Part shown: positions 7,934 to 15,376 of the stretch, in pieces
How positions within the stretch are numbered: position 1 is the stretch's first letter
Layout of the letters: the number at the start of each line of letters is the position of its first letter
Assembly (NCBI RefSeq): GCF_000621565.1
Contig: NZ_JHXZ01000013.1
Coordinates: 124,001-188,000 of the forward strand
Direction: 5' to 3'
DNA from: Butyrivibrio sp. LB2008
Lineage (GTDB): Bacteria > Bacillota > Clostridia > Lachnospirales > Lachnospiraceae
DNA length: 64,000 nucleotides
Program-made: the position numbers and the translations under genes
The notes under the pieces: model-generated
What the model saw: only the letters and a program-made list of their open reading frames with translations
Databases searched by the model: none
What the model was told of the DNA's origin: nothing

Positions 7934-8620
7934 CTAGCAAAAATCACATTGAACATCCCATTTATCAAGCTTTTTACTATAGAAGAAATAAAAGCTTCCA
8001 CTATCTACTATATTTAGCCCCGCTTTATCATCAGATGAAATCTGGAATATAAATTCATAGTCATCATCCCATCTGCCGGGTTGGATGTATGCAGGATAAC
8101 CGCCTACTTTATGCATCGGATAAATTTCAGTATGAATATCTTCATAATAATCAATATCTTCTTTATTCTCTAATTCAATAATAGCCGCCTCAATATCCGG
8201 ATCCATCCCACCATCCCACATTGGGAAATCATTATCAATCAACTGAGGTTCCAGAGGAAATGCTTTCATATACTCATTTTTCAAATCACATAATTCCAAA
8301 CCTTCTATGGAATTATATGTCTTCACACTGAAATAGCCTTCCATATCTATTAAATGATCAAGTATGTTCGGTGATATAAAAACATTACATAGTACGATAC
8401 CTTCTATCTCATTCGGTATATATTCCATATATCCGGTAAAAAGAGAGGCTAATGGCAACATTTCAGTTCCATCAATATCCTTAGGAATTTCATCCACTGT
8501 TTTTTTCCACTTTACCGCGCCTATCCAGCTTTCCCCAATTTCATTTGTAGGTTTAAAACCACCTGTCTCAAAAATTACTGCTTTTCTTTGCAGAATTCCT
8601 TTTATCTCATCAATAGTCAT
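7934..8620 (-). CDS. YwqG/DUF1963-like protein
   Basis: The 228-residue soluble protein starts at the ATG at 8620, with GGAGGAGG upstream. The stretch KVGGYPAYIQPGRWDDDYEFIFQISSD near the C-terminus and the PEGMEYIPNE-like middle match the DUF1963 (YwqG) family, found as stand-alone proteins and as candidate immunity proteins. There is no signal peptide and no membrane segment. It lies directly upstream of, and reads with, the higA-like gene, where a HigB toxin would be expected; it shows no RelE/HigB fold pattern and is too long for one. Confidence 0.7.
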   Translation of the reverse strand: MTIDEIKGILQRKAVIFETGGFKPTNEIGESWIGAVKWKKTVDEIPKDIDGTEMLPLASLFTGYMEYIPNEIEGIVLCNVFISPNILDHLIDMEGYFSVKTYNSIEGLELCDLKNEYMKAFPLEPQLIDNDFPMWDGGMDPDIEAAIIELENKEDIDYYEDIHTEIYPMHKVGGYPAYIQPGRWDDDYEFIFQISSDDKAGLNIVDSGSFYFFYSKKLDKWDVQCDFC

Positions 8621-8688
8621 GTAAACTCTTTCCTCCTCCCTCAATGATAATCCTTATAATCCACAAATTAAACATCCTATTCTCCACA

Positions 8689-8742
8689 AAAAATGCACCT
8701 GGGCAGCTGCTCTCTCCTTCAGCATCCAAGGTGCATTTTTCA
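8689..8742. terminator. Terminator-like hairpin of duplicated gene
   Basis: AAAAAATGCACCT and AGGTGCATTTTT form the stem; the loop CTGCTCTCTCCTTCAG is nearly the same as that at 6154-6204. It lies downstream of the second secreted Cys-repeat gene. Confidence 0.75.
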
Positions 8743-8761
8743 CGTATACATTTTCACTCTC

Positions 8762-9232
8762 TTACCTTGCTATTCTCTCCTCTATAGCAATTCTCTCCTC
8801 TTCTTTGCCCTGTTTGAGGTAATGCTCAAGAAGCGCATCGCCGTCCGGTCCCACTTCAATCCATAGGTCAATGTTTTTGATGTAGTAAATATATGCGTTG
8901 AAATCTTTTGTATTGCCTTCGTATGTCTTGAGTGCTTCGATGGCTTCTTCACGTTCGCAATCCAGCGAGATCGTGTCAAGCGCTACGGACTGGCAGATAT
9001 TGCAAGGCTTATATCCGCTATCTATTGCCTCCTGAAGCGTCAGCGTCGTGTAGCCCTTCCTAAGAGTTCCGCAATTTGCGCCATGATAACGATCACCTGA
9101 TTTAGTAACGTACACCATTGTGTCACCGCTTGCTCCTGCTGCATTTATCTTTATTTCGCCTGTCAAAAAAGATTCAACAACCATAAGCAAAACTGTGCTC
9201 ACAACAAATATTCTTTTAAGCGCCTCCTTCAT
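8762..9232 (-). CDS. Secreted Cys-repeat protein, one-repeat paralogue
   Basis: The 156-residue product starts at the ATG at 9232 (AAGGAG 8 bases upstream) and has a signal peptide (KRIFVVSTVLLMVVESFLTG). It contains one copy of the YVTKSGDRYHGANCGTL...GYKPCNICQ module and the same C-terminal helical module (ALKTYEGNTKDFNAYIYYIKN) as the protein at 6229-6924, which has two repeats. The two genes are clearly duplicates. The repeat is more diverged here (CNIC in place of CKKC) and the protein ends in an ERIAIEERIAR extension. Only a ghost promoter and a terminator-like hairpin lie upstream, so expression may need read-through. Confidence 0.72.
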   Translation of the reverse strand: MKEALKRIFVVSTVLLMVVESFLTGEIKINAAGASGDTMVYVTKSGDRYHGANCGTLRKGYTTLTLQEAIDSGYKPCNICQSVALDTISLDCEREEAIEALKTYEGNTKDFNAYIYYIKNIDLWIEVGPDGDALLEHYLKQGKEEERIAIEERIAR

Positions 9233-9263
9233 TTCGAAACTCCTTCTCTTCTCCGCGAGGTAG

Positions 9264-9317
9264 AAAAAATGCACCCCAAATGCAGCTCTCTCCATCAGCA
9301 TTTGCAATGCATTTTTC
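9264..9317. terminator. Terminator-like hairpin inside 5' region
   Basis: AAAAATGCA/TGCATTTTT arms with loop sequence GCTCTCTCCATCAGC, the third version of the family hairpin. Here it lies just upstream of a gene (ATG at 9232), between it and the nearest promoter. Confidence 0.65.
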
Positions 9318-9338
9318 CCTAACTCTTTCCTTTTTGCG

Positions 9339-9523
9339 TTATACCTCCGCCTTACCCTTTTTTATATATACAGGCGGCCCATCCATTCTCGCGTGCGGCA
9401 CAGGTCGTCCCTTCGATCCACTGCATGCCGAAGCGTTACTCGGATTTTGTAATTGCAATTATATATGCTCGTAATCGCGAATGAAACAAACTCGCAATAA
9501 AAAGAATATAAATAAAAAAAGGA
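9339..9523 (-). pseudogene. Ghost of a third secreted Cys-repeat gene
   Basis: This stretch starts with the duplicated promoter (9449-9523: GAGTTTGTTTCATTCG and TATAATTGCAATTA) and ends with the codons KGKAEV and a stop at 9339-9341, matching the GKAE tail of the paralogue at 6229, followed by the family terminator hairpin. The coding part between is missing, so a large internal deletion is the simplest reading. The C-terminal match is only a few residues, hence moderate confidence. Confidence 0.45.
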
Positions 9524-9570
9524 AGAGAATAAAAATTTTGGATATTATTTTAAATTTCCATATGGTCGTT

Positions 9571-10059
9571 TCATTGATTCAGCGCAACGCAGAAACCATT
9601 GATCTGTGCCTCTTTCTCCGCGCTTGCCGATGCTTTGGGATCTACAAATATTGACGTAGCCTCAAATCCCGGTATCTCCAAGAACTTTGCAAGTTTATTG
9701 ATAGCTTTTTCTCCGCCGGATCCGGCCATGCAGGCGTATGCGGAAAATCTTTTACCCGCAAGCGCTTTTCTGTTATCTTCTATGAATGTACGAATAGGAG
9801 GCGTGAAAGTTCCCGCCCACACGGGGAATCCGAAAATAATGCGGTCATACTTTGATAAATCGACATTGTAATCTTCAAGCTCAGGTTTCTCCGCCATGAG
9901 CGCACTCTTTCCGCCCCAGAAGAACTTTGCAAAGCCTTTGTCACTGTAGGCTTTCTTGGGAACAAGGCGAAGTGTATCGGCATCTACCTTTTCTTTTACC
10001 TTATCTGCAACGTACTGCGTGTTTCCTTCCAATGAGTAGTAAACTATCAGTGTTTTCAT
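9571..10059 (-). CDS. Flavodoxin
   Basis: The 162-residue protein starts at the ATG at 10059 (GGGAGA upstream). It begins MKTLIVYYSLEGNTQYVA, the flavodoxin FMN-phosphate loop (S-x-x-GNT), and has the second FMN loop FGFPVWAGTFTPPI with the stacking Trp, then ACMAGSGGEKA. It is a small cytoplasmic FMN electron carrier of the kind that replaces ferredoxin or reduces quinones. Its gene starts 33 bases after the ATPase gene in the same direction; no functional link is evident. Confidence 0.88.
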   Translation of the reverse strand: MKTLIVYYSLEGNTQYVADKVKEKVDADTLRLVPKKAYSDKGFAKFFWGGKSALMAEKPELEDYNVDLSKYDRIIFGFPVWAGTFTPPIRTFIEDNRKALAGKRFSAYACMAGSGGEKAINKLAKFLEIPGFEATSIFVDPKASASAEKEAQINGFCVALNQ

Positions 10060-10091
10060 GCATTCTCCCTCTCTCTTCGATTGTATTGTCA

Positions 10092-11516
10092 TTAAGTGAA
10101 CAAATTCTCCATACACACTTCTTTTCCAATATAATTACTGTACATATTCTTTTTCACACCATATGTAGTAATCATGGTAATTATAATTGTATTAGTGTTT
10201 TTGGTAGCTTTTCTGAATACCTCGACCTTGTTCTTTAGCGCAAGGTCGTACGTTTTATCTATCTCATATTCGCGCCCTGCAAACTTTATCTCACACAGGT
10301 TTATTACCCTGTCACGTCTTTCTATGATCAAATCAATCTGTGCTCCGTTTTCGTCATCATCGCCTTGTTTATTCCACGTTGATACCTCTGTAAGAACACC
10401 CGATATTCCCAGAGTTTGCTTTATCTGATTAATATGATCTTTGCAAACCTGCTCATAAGTTAGCCCCGACCATGCGCGCCTTGCAGGATTGTCGTTCATA
10501 TTACTCCAAAAATGCTCATCTTTGCCGTAATTATCCCGAATAAATTTAAAATAAAACAGCGAGTAATAGTCCGACAGCTGATAACGCATTCCTCGTTTTT
10601 TATTTCCATATGTCTTGTTTACTCTTATAAAGCCGCATTTCTCCAGATTCGACAACATCTTTGTCAACATGCCATTTGAAGGCAATCCTGTTTTCTTAAC
10701 CAGTTCTTCTCTGGTAAGGCCACTTCTCTTCTCACTTAATGCTGCTGCAACTTTTATATACTGCTCACTATTAGAAAACAGCGTATGGTACAGATGTTCA
10801 AATTCATTCCATAACTCCGCTCTTTTCCCAAAGAATATGTCATCAATATTTTCATTTAAAGTCTTTTCACTGTCTAAAAGCCTTAAGTAGAACGGGATAC
10901 CTCCCATGATCATATAAACCTGCACAATATCATATCTTGACCAAAAGATATTTCGAGAATTAAGATACATCTCCGTATGCCTAAGATCAAAGGGTTCCAA
11001 GAACAACCTGCAAGTTTGCCTATTAAATAAGCCACCTTTATTCTCATCTAATTTTTCAACCATCCAAGATGTTGCCGAACCACATACAATAAATACCAAA
11101 TTCTTTCTGGTCGATCCCCAGGAATTCCAGAACCATTCAAATGCATTCAAAAATCCGGAGTTAATCTTATCCATCCATGGAAGCTCATCAAAGAAAACCA
11201 CTTGCTTCTTCTTTGCATCTAAGGACTCAAGGTAATTTCTAAGCGCAAAAAAAGCCTCTGTCCAATCTTTTGGATCATCATACTTTTTATGCGACGTATT
11301 ATTCAATTCCAGAATAAAGTTCTTTAACTGTTCTTGATTCTTTTGATTCTCTGAACCTGTAAACTTAAACGCAAAGGAATTGTCATAGTACTCATTTATA
11401 AGGAAAGTTTTTCCAACTCTTCTTCTGCCGTATACTACTATCAATTGTGCTTCTTTTTCAGACATCGCTCTGTCCAAGCGCTTTATCTCATTTTCACGTC
11501 CTATAAGATTTTCCAT
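10092..11516 (-). CDS. AAA ATPase with DUF234 nuclease-like C-terminus
   Basis: The 474-residue protein has Walker A VYGRRRVGKTFL (near 30), Walker B VVFFDELPWMD (near 105) and sensor VFIVCGSATSWM, followed by a winged-helix region (GLTREELVKKTGLPSNGMLTKML) and a C-terminal domain with the motif AQIDLIIERR...INLCEIKF, a D-x(n)-ExK arrangement as in PD-(D/E)XK nucleases. This is the archaeal-type ATPase/DUF234 family, widespread in Lachnospiraceae with unsettled function; a mobile, defence or toxin-like role has been proposed for relatives. Upstream lie four copies of a 16-nt motif (11532-11630), likely operators. Confidence 0.85.
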   Translation of the reverse strand: MENLIGRENEIKRLDRAMSEKEAQLIVVYGRRRVGKTFLINEYYDNSFAFKFTGSENQKNQEQLKNFILELNNTSHKKYDDPKDWTEAFFALRNYLESLDAKKKQVVFFDELPWMDKINSGFLNAFEWFWNSWGSTRKNLVFIVCGSATSWMVEKLDENKGGLFNRQTCRLFLEPFDLRHTEMYLNSRNIFWSRYDIVQVYMIMGGIPFYLRLLDSEKTLNENIDDIFFGKRAELWNEFEHLYHTLFSNSEQYIKVAAALSEKRSGLTREELVKKTGLPSNGMLTKMLSNLEKCGFIRVNKTYGNKKRGMRYQLSDYYSLFYFKFIRDNYGKDEHFWSNMNDNPARRAWSGLTYEQVCKDHINQIKQTLGISGVLTEVSTWNKQGDDDENGAQIDLIIERRDRVINLCEIKFAGREYEIDKTYDLALKNKVEVFRKATKNTNTIIITMITTYGVKKNMYSNYIGKEVCMENLFT

Positions 11517-11531
11517 AGCGTCCTCCTGAAC

Positions 11532-11630
11532 GACTTTTGTCTTTATCTATAATTTTAATGAGGATAAAGATAAAAGTCAATCCGACTTTTGTCTTTATCT
11601 CTGTTTTTTATAAACATAAAGACAAAAGTC
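11532..11630. repeat. Two consecutive inverted repeats of a 16-nt motif
   Basis: GACTTTTGTCTTTATC occurs at 11532-11547 and 11584-11599; its inverse occurs at 11563-11578 (GATAAAGATAAAAGTC) and 11616-11630 (ATAAAGACAAAAGTC). The four motifs make two stem-loop-like dyads right upstream of the ATPase start, so they are likely operators or a recognition site of the ATPase itself. Confidence 0.8.
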
Positions 11631-11720
11631 ACAGTCTAAAAACTTATAATTCTATTGACGTGAAAAAGTATTAGAATTTATTATGATAAATGCAATGCTA
11701 TATTTAAGGAGAGTACCAAA

Positions 11721-12176
11721 ATGAGACCAACACACACAGAAAAAGAAAATGCAATGAGGGAAAAGATAATTCCTGAATTATATGCAAACGAATACAATAA
11801 ATTTATAGGTTTTGAGATATTGGAATTAAGCTCAACTTACAGTAAAGCCAGAATTAAAGCTGATTCCAGATTACATAACACTTACGGAAGTATTCACGGC
11901 GGAGCACTTCTTTCATTTGTTGATGCAATGGCAGGAGCAACAGGAAGCATGAGCGGACATTATGTTACTACCGTTTCAGCGAATCTGAACTTCTTACTTC
12001 CCGCAGTAAACACTGAGTATATCTACTGCGAATGCATGAAGCTTAAGACAGGTAAGCACATCCTTGTATTTGACATCAGAGTAACCGATGATAACGGAAA
12101 TCTTTTGGACAGCGGAGAGTTCTCATTCTTTGCCAGCAAAGTTCCGGTACTTGGAGACAATCTTAAATTCAGCTAA
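11721..12176 (+). CDS. PaaI-family hotdog thioesterase
   Basis: The 151-residue protein has the hotdog-fold thioesterase motif NTYGSIHGGALLSFVDAMAG, with the HGG turn and catalytic Asp, and the later TTVSANLNFLLP strand. Such enzymes hydrolyse acyl-CoA or aryl-CoA thioesters in the cytoplasm. AAGGAGAG precedes the first ATG at 11721; a second Met at residue 12 is also possible. The gene stands alone and is closed by a strong terminator at 12194-12227. The substrate cannot be told. Confidence 0.85.
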   Translation: MRPTHTEKENAMREKIIPELYANEYNKFIGFEILELSSTYSKARIKADSRLHNTYGSIHGGALLSFVDAMAGATGSMSGHYVTTVSANLNFLLPAVNTEYIYCECMKLKTGKHILVFDIRVTDDNGNLLDSGEFSFFASKVPVLGDNLKFS

Positions 12177-12193
12177 AATATAGACCACGAATT

Positions 12194-12227
12194 AAGGGAC
12201 AGCTATCCTAATGAATAGCTGTCCCTT
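12194..12227. terminator. Strong convergent terminator
   Basis: Perfect 13-bp arms AAGGGACAGCTAT (12194-12206) and ATAGCTGTCCCTT (12215-12227) followed by T-rich sequence. It separates the thioesterase gene from the end of rtcB on the other strand. Confidence 0.9.
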
Positions 12228-12230
12228 TCT

Positions 12231-13448
12231 TTAATTAGAAGCCTTAAAGTTATATATCGGCTTCATCACATCAATTATCTCAACCGACTCTTTTATCACA
12301 TCGATGATATCATCAAGTGACTTGTATGCCATGGGCGCCTCGTCGATGGTAGCCTCGCAGACTGATGAAGTATATATTCCCTTCATCGCCTCTTTGTACT
12401 CATCCATCGAGAGATTATTCTTTGCCGCAGATCTTGATAAGATTCTTCCCGCGCCGTGAGGTGCAGAGTAATTCCACTCAGGATTGCCCTTTCCCACAGC
12501 AAGAACCGAACCGTCTCTCATATTGATGGGAATGAGAACTTTCTCACCCTCATGTGCGGCAATTGAGCCTTTTCTAAGGATCATCTCCTCAGTGTCAATG
12601 TAATTATGTATTGTATGAAAGGACTCTCCTGCAGAAAGACCTGTTTTTTCCAAAAGAATCTCTGCCATCTTCTCGCGGTTTCTCCTTGCAAATCTCTGGC
12701 ATATCTCAACATCGTGAAGGTAGTCCTCAAGATACTTGCCTGACAAGTAGCACAGATCCTCGGGCATTGTCAGTGCGCCCTCGTGATACTTCTCTTTATA
12801 AAGCTCTTTAAGTGCCGCCTGGATCTCTTTACGTCTTCCCTGCTCTTTGTATGTTCTGATGAGTTCCTCTCTTGCCTCAAGATACTCCCCTATTCCCTTG
12901 TCAAGGTCGACTGCAAGAGTCTGATAGAGCTCTGCCACCTGTTTTCCAAGGTTTCTTGATCCTGAGTGGATGATGAGGTACTGTGTGCCATCGGCAGCTC
13001 TGTCTATCTCAATGAAGTGATTTCCGCCGCCGAGTGTTCCAAGCGATCTCTCAAGTCTTTTTGTCTCCCTGAGCTGTCTGTAGCAGATAAGCTCTGTAAG
13101 ATCGAATCTCTCAACTCTCCCCTCCCAGACTTCTCTTCCGGAAGGGATTGAAAATGCCGCCATATCGAACTTCTCAAGATCGATATCCTGCTTTCCGAGG
13201 TTAACCGTATACATTCCGCAGCCGATATCCACACCTACAACGTTGGGAACCGCCTTGTCTGTGATCGTCATTGTAGTTCCGATCGTGCAACCTTTTCCCG
13301 CATGGACATCAGGCATTATCCTGATCCTCGATCCCGCTGTCATGGGATAGTCGCACATTCTTCTGATCTGCTCTATAGCCTCATCCTCAACAACCTTTGC
13401 ATAGCAAATGGCTGTATTAACTTTTCCTTTTATCTCAATTGTATTCAT
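12231..13448 (-). CDS. rtcB: RNA-splicing ligase RtcB
   Basis: The 405-residue protein has the RtcB landmarks: GVDIGCGM (metal-binding Asp/Cys), GTLGGGNHFIEI, LIIHSGSRNLGK and NYSAPHGAGRILSRS with the His that is guanylylated. RtcB joins RNA 2',3'-cyclic phosphate (or 3'-phosphate) to 5'-OH ends using GTP and Mn2+, repairing RNA cut by ribonucleases. The length suits the compact bacterial clade. It lies 58 bases downstream of the rsr (TROVE) gene in the same operon, with a hairpin between them. A decayed relative exists at 20053-20340. Confidence 0.95.
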   Translation of the reverse strand: MNTIEIKGKVNTAICYAKVVEDEAIEQIRRMCDYPMTAGSRIRIMPDVHAGKGCTIGTTMTITDKAVPNVVGVDIGCGMYTVNLGKQDIDLEKFDMAAFSIPSGREVWEGRVERFDLTELICYRQLRETKRLERSLGTLGGGNHFIEIDRAADGTQYLIIHSGSRNLGKQVAELYQTLAVDLDKGIGEYLEAREELIRTYKEQGRRKEIQAALKELYKEKYHEGALTMPEDLCYLSGKYLEDYLHDVEICQRFARRNREKMAEILLEKTGLSAGESFHTIHNYIDTEEMILRKGSIAAHEGEKVLIPINMRDGSVLAVGKGNPEWNYSAPHGAGRILSRSAAKNNLSMDEYKEAMKGIYTSSVCEATIDEAPMAYKSLDDIIDVIKESVEIIDVMKPIYNFKASN

Positions 13449-13470
13449 TTCTCTTTCCTTTCAATCCCGA

Positions 13471-13493
13471 ACCGGAAGCTTCATTCTTCCGGT
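13471..13493 (-). other. Intercistronic hairpin between rsr and rtcB
   Basis: Arms ACCGGAAG (13471-13478) and CTTCCGGT (13486-13493) with a 7-base loop and no T-tract. It could be an RNA-processing or stability element balancing the two proteins. Confidence 0.6.
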
Positions 13494-13506
13494 CCTTCGT
13501 CTCATG

Positions 13507-14979
13507 TTATGCAACAATCCTCTCATAGCGTTTTGATGAAAGGACGCTCATCATAAATTTATACGGTTCAAAGTTTCCATCTTTTAACATTGAAAAAATT
13601 TGCGGATTGCAGCCTGACACAAGTGCCACGCCCTGCTCGTTCATCTCAACTGGTTGCTGGGTGTTGCGGCTGTTCACATTCCAGAAGACTATCTGAGGAA
13701 GCTTAAACCCACGTCTCTCAAATTCTGCTTTGGCATTCTCAAAATTAGTCATACCGGAATTTTTCGCGCACATATCAAATTCCATATCGGAGATTATATA
13801 CAATTTCTCAGGCATGTCCGACTGTTTAAGATTGTTGCGAACCGCAGTATTCAATATAAGCATAAATGTCTTTTCCAGATCAGTATTGCTGCACTCATTG
13901 AATCCCATGCAATAACGAACTTTCTCAACAATGTCTCTTCCTTTTATCTCCACAAGTCTCGGTCTGTTCGAAAATGTAATGAAGTGGTTATGAAAAGCAC
14001 CTGTATTTTTCTCCGCAAAGTATATACCAAGCGACTGCGCAACCGCTGCAGGACTTGTATTTATTCCCCAGTACATCGAGCTCGAGCCGTCAACCACGAC
14101 CAGAGAATTCTCTGAGCCTGCGTAGTTTTCAAGTGCGTTCCATGTTGCATCCATCGCGCTTCTTTCATCCTCGGTGATCTCTGCTCTTTTTATAACAGGG
14201 GCTATCACGTCATAAGGTGTGAGCGTTCCGGTGTGCATGACAGTCGGATTCTCTTTTGCCTTTTGGATAAAAGAGCGGTATCTTTCACCGTCATTTCTTA
14301 TAAATGCTCTTCTGTACTTGTAGAGCGCTTTTGATGCCTGTTTCTCGTAGTCAAAAGAATAATCTTTTTCGCGAAGGTTATTCTCAATGATCTTGATCTG
14401 TGCTCTGAGTGCAGATAACGCTTTGCGATACTCGGAGTCTGTCATCTTCATTGCTCTTGCTATCTTCTTTGCATTTCTGACTGTATCGCGGTTGCTTGCA
14501 TTTATAGAAGGAAGCCATTTGGCAAGAAGTGATACTTTAGCATCTTCGCCGTCCTGCGCAAGTGCTTCCATATCTGCTCTGAGAGTCTTTTCGATATAAT
14601 CGGAAGCTTCTTTTTCAACGGGTGTATCCATAAGTGCGAGAAGGTCATCGTATCTGCCGTACTCAGCGATATTTTCTATATTCTTTCTTACAGACAAAGG
14701 CTCGTTTACCGCGAGGTACTTAAGTATCACCTTGAATACTCTTCTCTCACCAAGTCCGCCTCTTATATCTCTTGCAAAAAAGAGCATCTTCATCGCAAGT
14801 TCTGCATTCTCTGCATAAGCCTTTACGAATCGGTTTATGATATCTTCATCTGAAGCGTTCCTGAGAGCACCTATTGTCGCAAAGAGATCAAGGCACTCCG
14901 ATCTGGTTGAAACGTATGTATTTGCGCCGTTTTCTGTATATGTTCTATTTGATTCTCTCTTTAAAAATTTTAACATCAT
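13507..14979 (-). CDS. rsr: TROVE-domain Ro60-like RNA-binding protein (Rsr)
   Basis: The 490-residue protein starts at the ATG at 14979 (AGGAGAG upstream). The N-terminal about 290 residues are helical repeats of the TROVE type (NRTYTENGANTYVSTRSECLDLFATIG, FFARDIRGGLGERRVF); the C-terminal part is a von Willebrand A domain with an intact MIDAS, LVVVDGSSSMYWG. Ro60 orthologues are rings that hold Y RNAs on their outer face and misfolded RNA ends in the cavity; in Deinococcus and Salmonella they work with exonucleases and RtcB. Two structured RNAs with Y RNA character lie directly upstream on the same strand, which strongly supports the call. Confidence 0.93.
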   Translation of the reverse strand: MMLKFLKRESNRTYTENGANTYVSTRSECLDLFATIGALRNASDEDIINRFVKAYAENAELAMKMLFFARDIRGGLGERRVFKVILKYLAVNEPLSVRKNIENIAEYGRYDDLLALMDTPVEKEASDYIEKTLRADMEALAQDGEDAKVSLLAKWLPSINASNRDTVRNAKKIARAMKMTDSEYRKALSALRAQIKIIENNLREKDYSFDYEKQASKALYKYRRAFIRNDGERYRSFIQKAKENPTVMHTGTLTPYDVIAPVIKRAEITEDERSAMDATWNALENYAGSENSLVVVDGSSSMYWGINTSPAAVAQSLGIYFAEKNTGAFHNHFITFSNRPRLVEIKGRDIVEKVRYCMGFNECSNTDLEKTFMLILNTAVRNNLKQSDMPEKLYIISDMEFDMCAKNSGMTNFENAKAEFERRGFKLPQIVFWNVNSRNTQQPVEMNEQGVALVSGCNPQIFSMLKDGNFEPYKFMMSVLSSKRYERIVA

Positions 14980-15009
14980 TGTATTCTCTCTCCTATTAAA
15001 ACCGTTCAA

Positions 15010-15112
15010 GCTTCAGCAAGGTGCAGCCGGGTTAGTGCCCGGCTCACTATCCTGCAATGCAGGACACGTTTGACAGACGTGGACTAATTTAATTGCTGTA
15101 TGCACCTTTTTC
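15010..15112 (-). ncRNA. Y RNA candidate 2 (YrlB-like position)
   Basis: On the minus strand an 8-bp closing stem AAGGTGCA/TGCACCTT (15101-15108 with 15018-15025) encloses three hairpins: CACGT/ACGTG with a 7-base loop, TCCTGC/GCAGGA, and a 7-bp AGCCGGG/CCCGGCT. Directly after the 5' strand of the closing stem comes TACAGCAAT, identical to RNA candidate 1, and CAGCAA can also pair with TTGCTG at the 3' end. A closing stem made by the 5' and 3' ends is the hallmark of Y RNAs. It ends about 30 bases before the rsr ATG. Confidence 0.65.
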
Positions 15113-15121
15113 TTTAAGCTC

Positions 15122-15232
15122 TTTCAAGACACACTTCCTATTCGGAAGGGGTGGGATTCGAACCCACAAAGCCGGACTATGAATCCGGTGCTTGCCATCT
15201 AGCTACCAATGATTGCTGTATGTGTCTTTCGC
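15122..15232 (-). ncRNA. yrlA: Y RNA candidate 1 (YrlA-like tRNA mimic)
   Basis: An 8-bp stem AAGACACA/TGTGTCTT (15221-15228 with 15126-15133) closes a tRNA-like domain: U8-A9-like TA, a D-arm GCT-AGATGGCA-AGC with GG in the loop, an anticodon-like arm CCGGA-TTCATAG-TCCGG, and a perfect T-arm GTGGG-TTCGAAT-CCCAC. The bases that would form the 3' acceptor strand instead make their own hairpin (CTTCC/GGAAG), and no 7-bp acceptor stem exists, so this is a tRNA mimic and not a tRNA. Bacterial YrlA RNAs are known to mimic tRNA in this way and to bind Rsr. The location upstream of rsr fits. Confidence 0.78.
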
Positions 15233-15246
15233 TTTGTTGTGATTAC

Positions 15247-15252
15247 ATCATA
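15247..15252 (-). promoter_or_regulatory. Candidate -10 box for the Y RNA/rsr/rtcB unit
   Basis: TATGAT on the minus strand, about 15-20 bases upstream of the first Y RNA stem. No convincing -35 box is seen at 16-18 bases, so an activator may be needed. Confidence 0.35.
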
Positions 15253-15283
15253 GCGCAGAAAAATGGAGATAAAAAGATGCAAG

Positions 15284-15312
15284 TTGACGCGCTTTTACAA
15301 CCCCAATATAAT
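15284..15312 (+). promoter_or_regulatory. Promoter of the WYL regulator gene
   Basis: TTGACG (15284-15289), exactly 17 bases, TATAAT (15307-15312). AACCCCAA occurs within the spacer/-10 (15299-15306) and again at 15355-15362 just before the ribosome binding site; this pair of direct repeats may be an operator for the ribbon-helix-helix end of the WYL protein. Confidence 0.7.
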
Positions 15313-15376
15313 ATGTATATAACTTAGAATTACGTGATATTTTATAGAAATCGTAACCCCAAATAAGAGGTATAAT

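Noticed and set aside
7934..8620. HigB toxin upstream of higA
   Set aside because: The protein is far too long and has no RelE/HigB pattern; it fits DUF1963.
15122..15232. A genuine tRNA-Met (CAT) gene
   Set aside because: D-, anticodon- and T-arms are good, but there is no acceptor stem: the 5' bases do not pair with CCCTTCC, which forms its own hairpin. The Y RNA explanation fits better.
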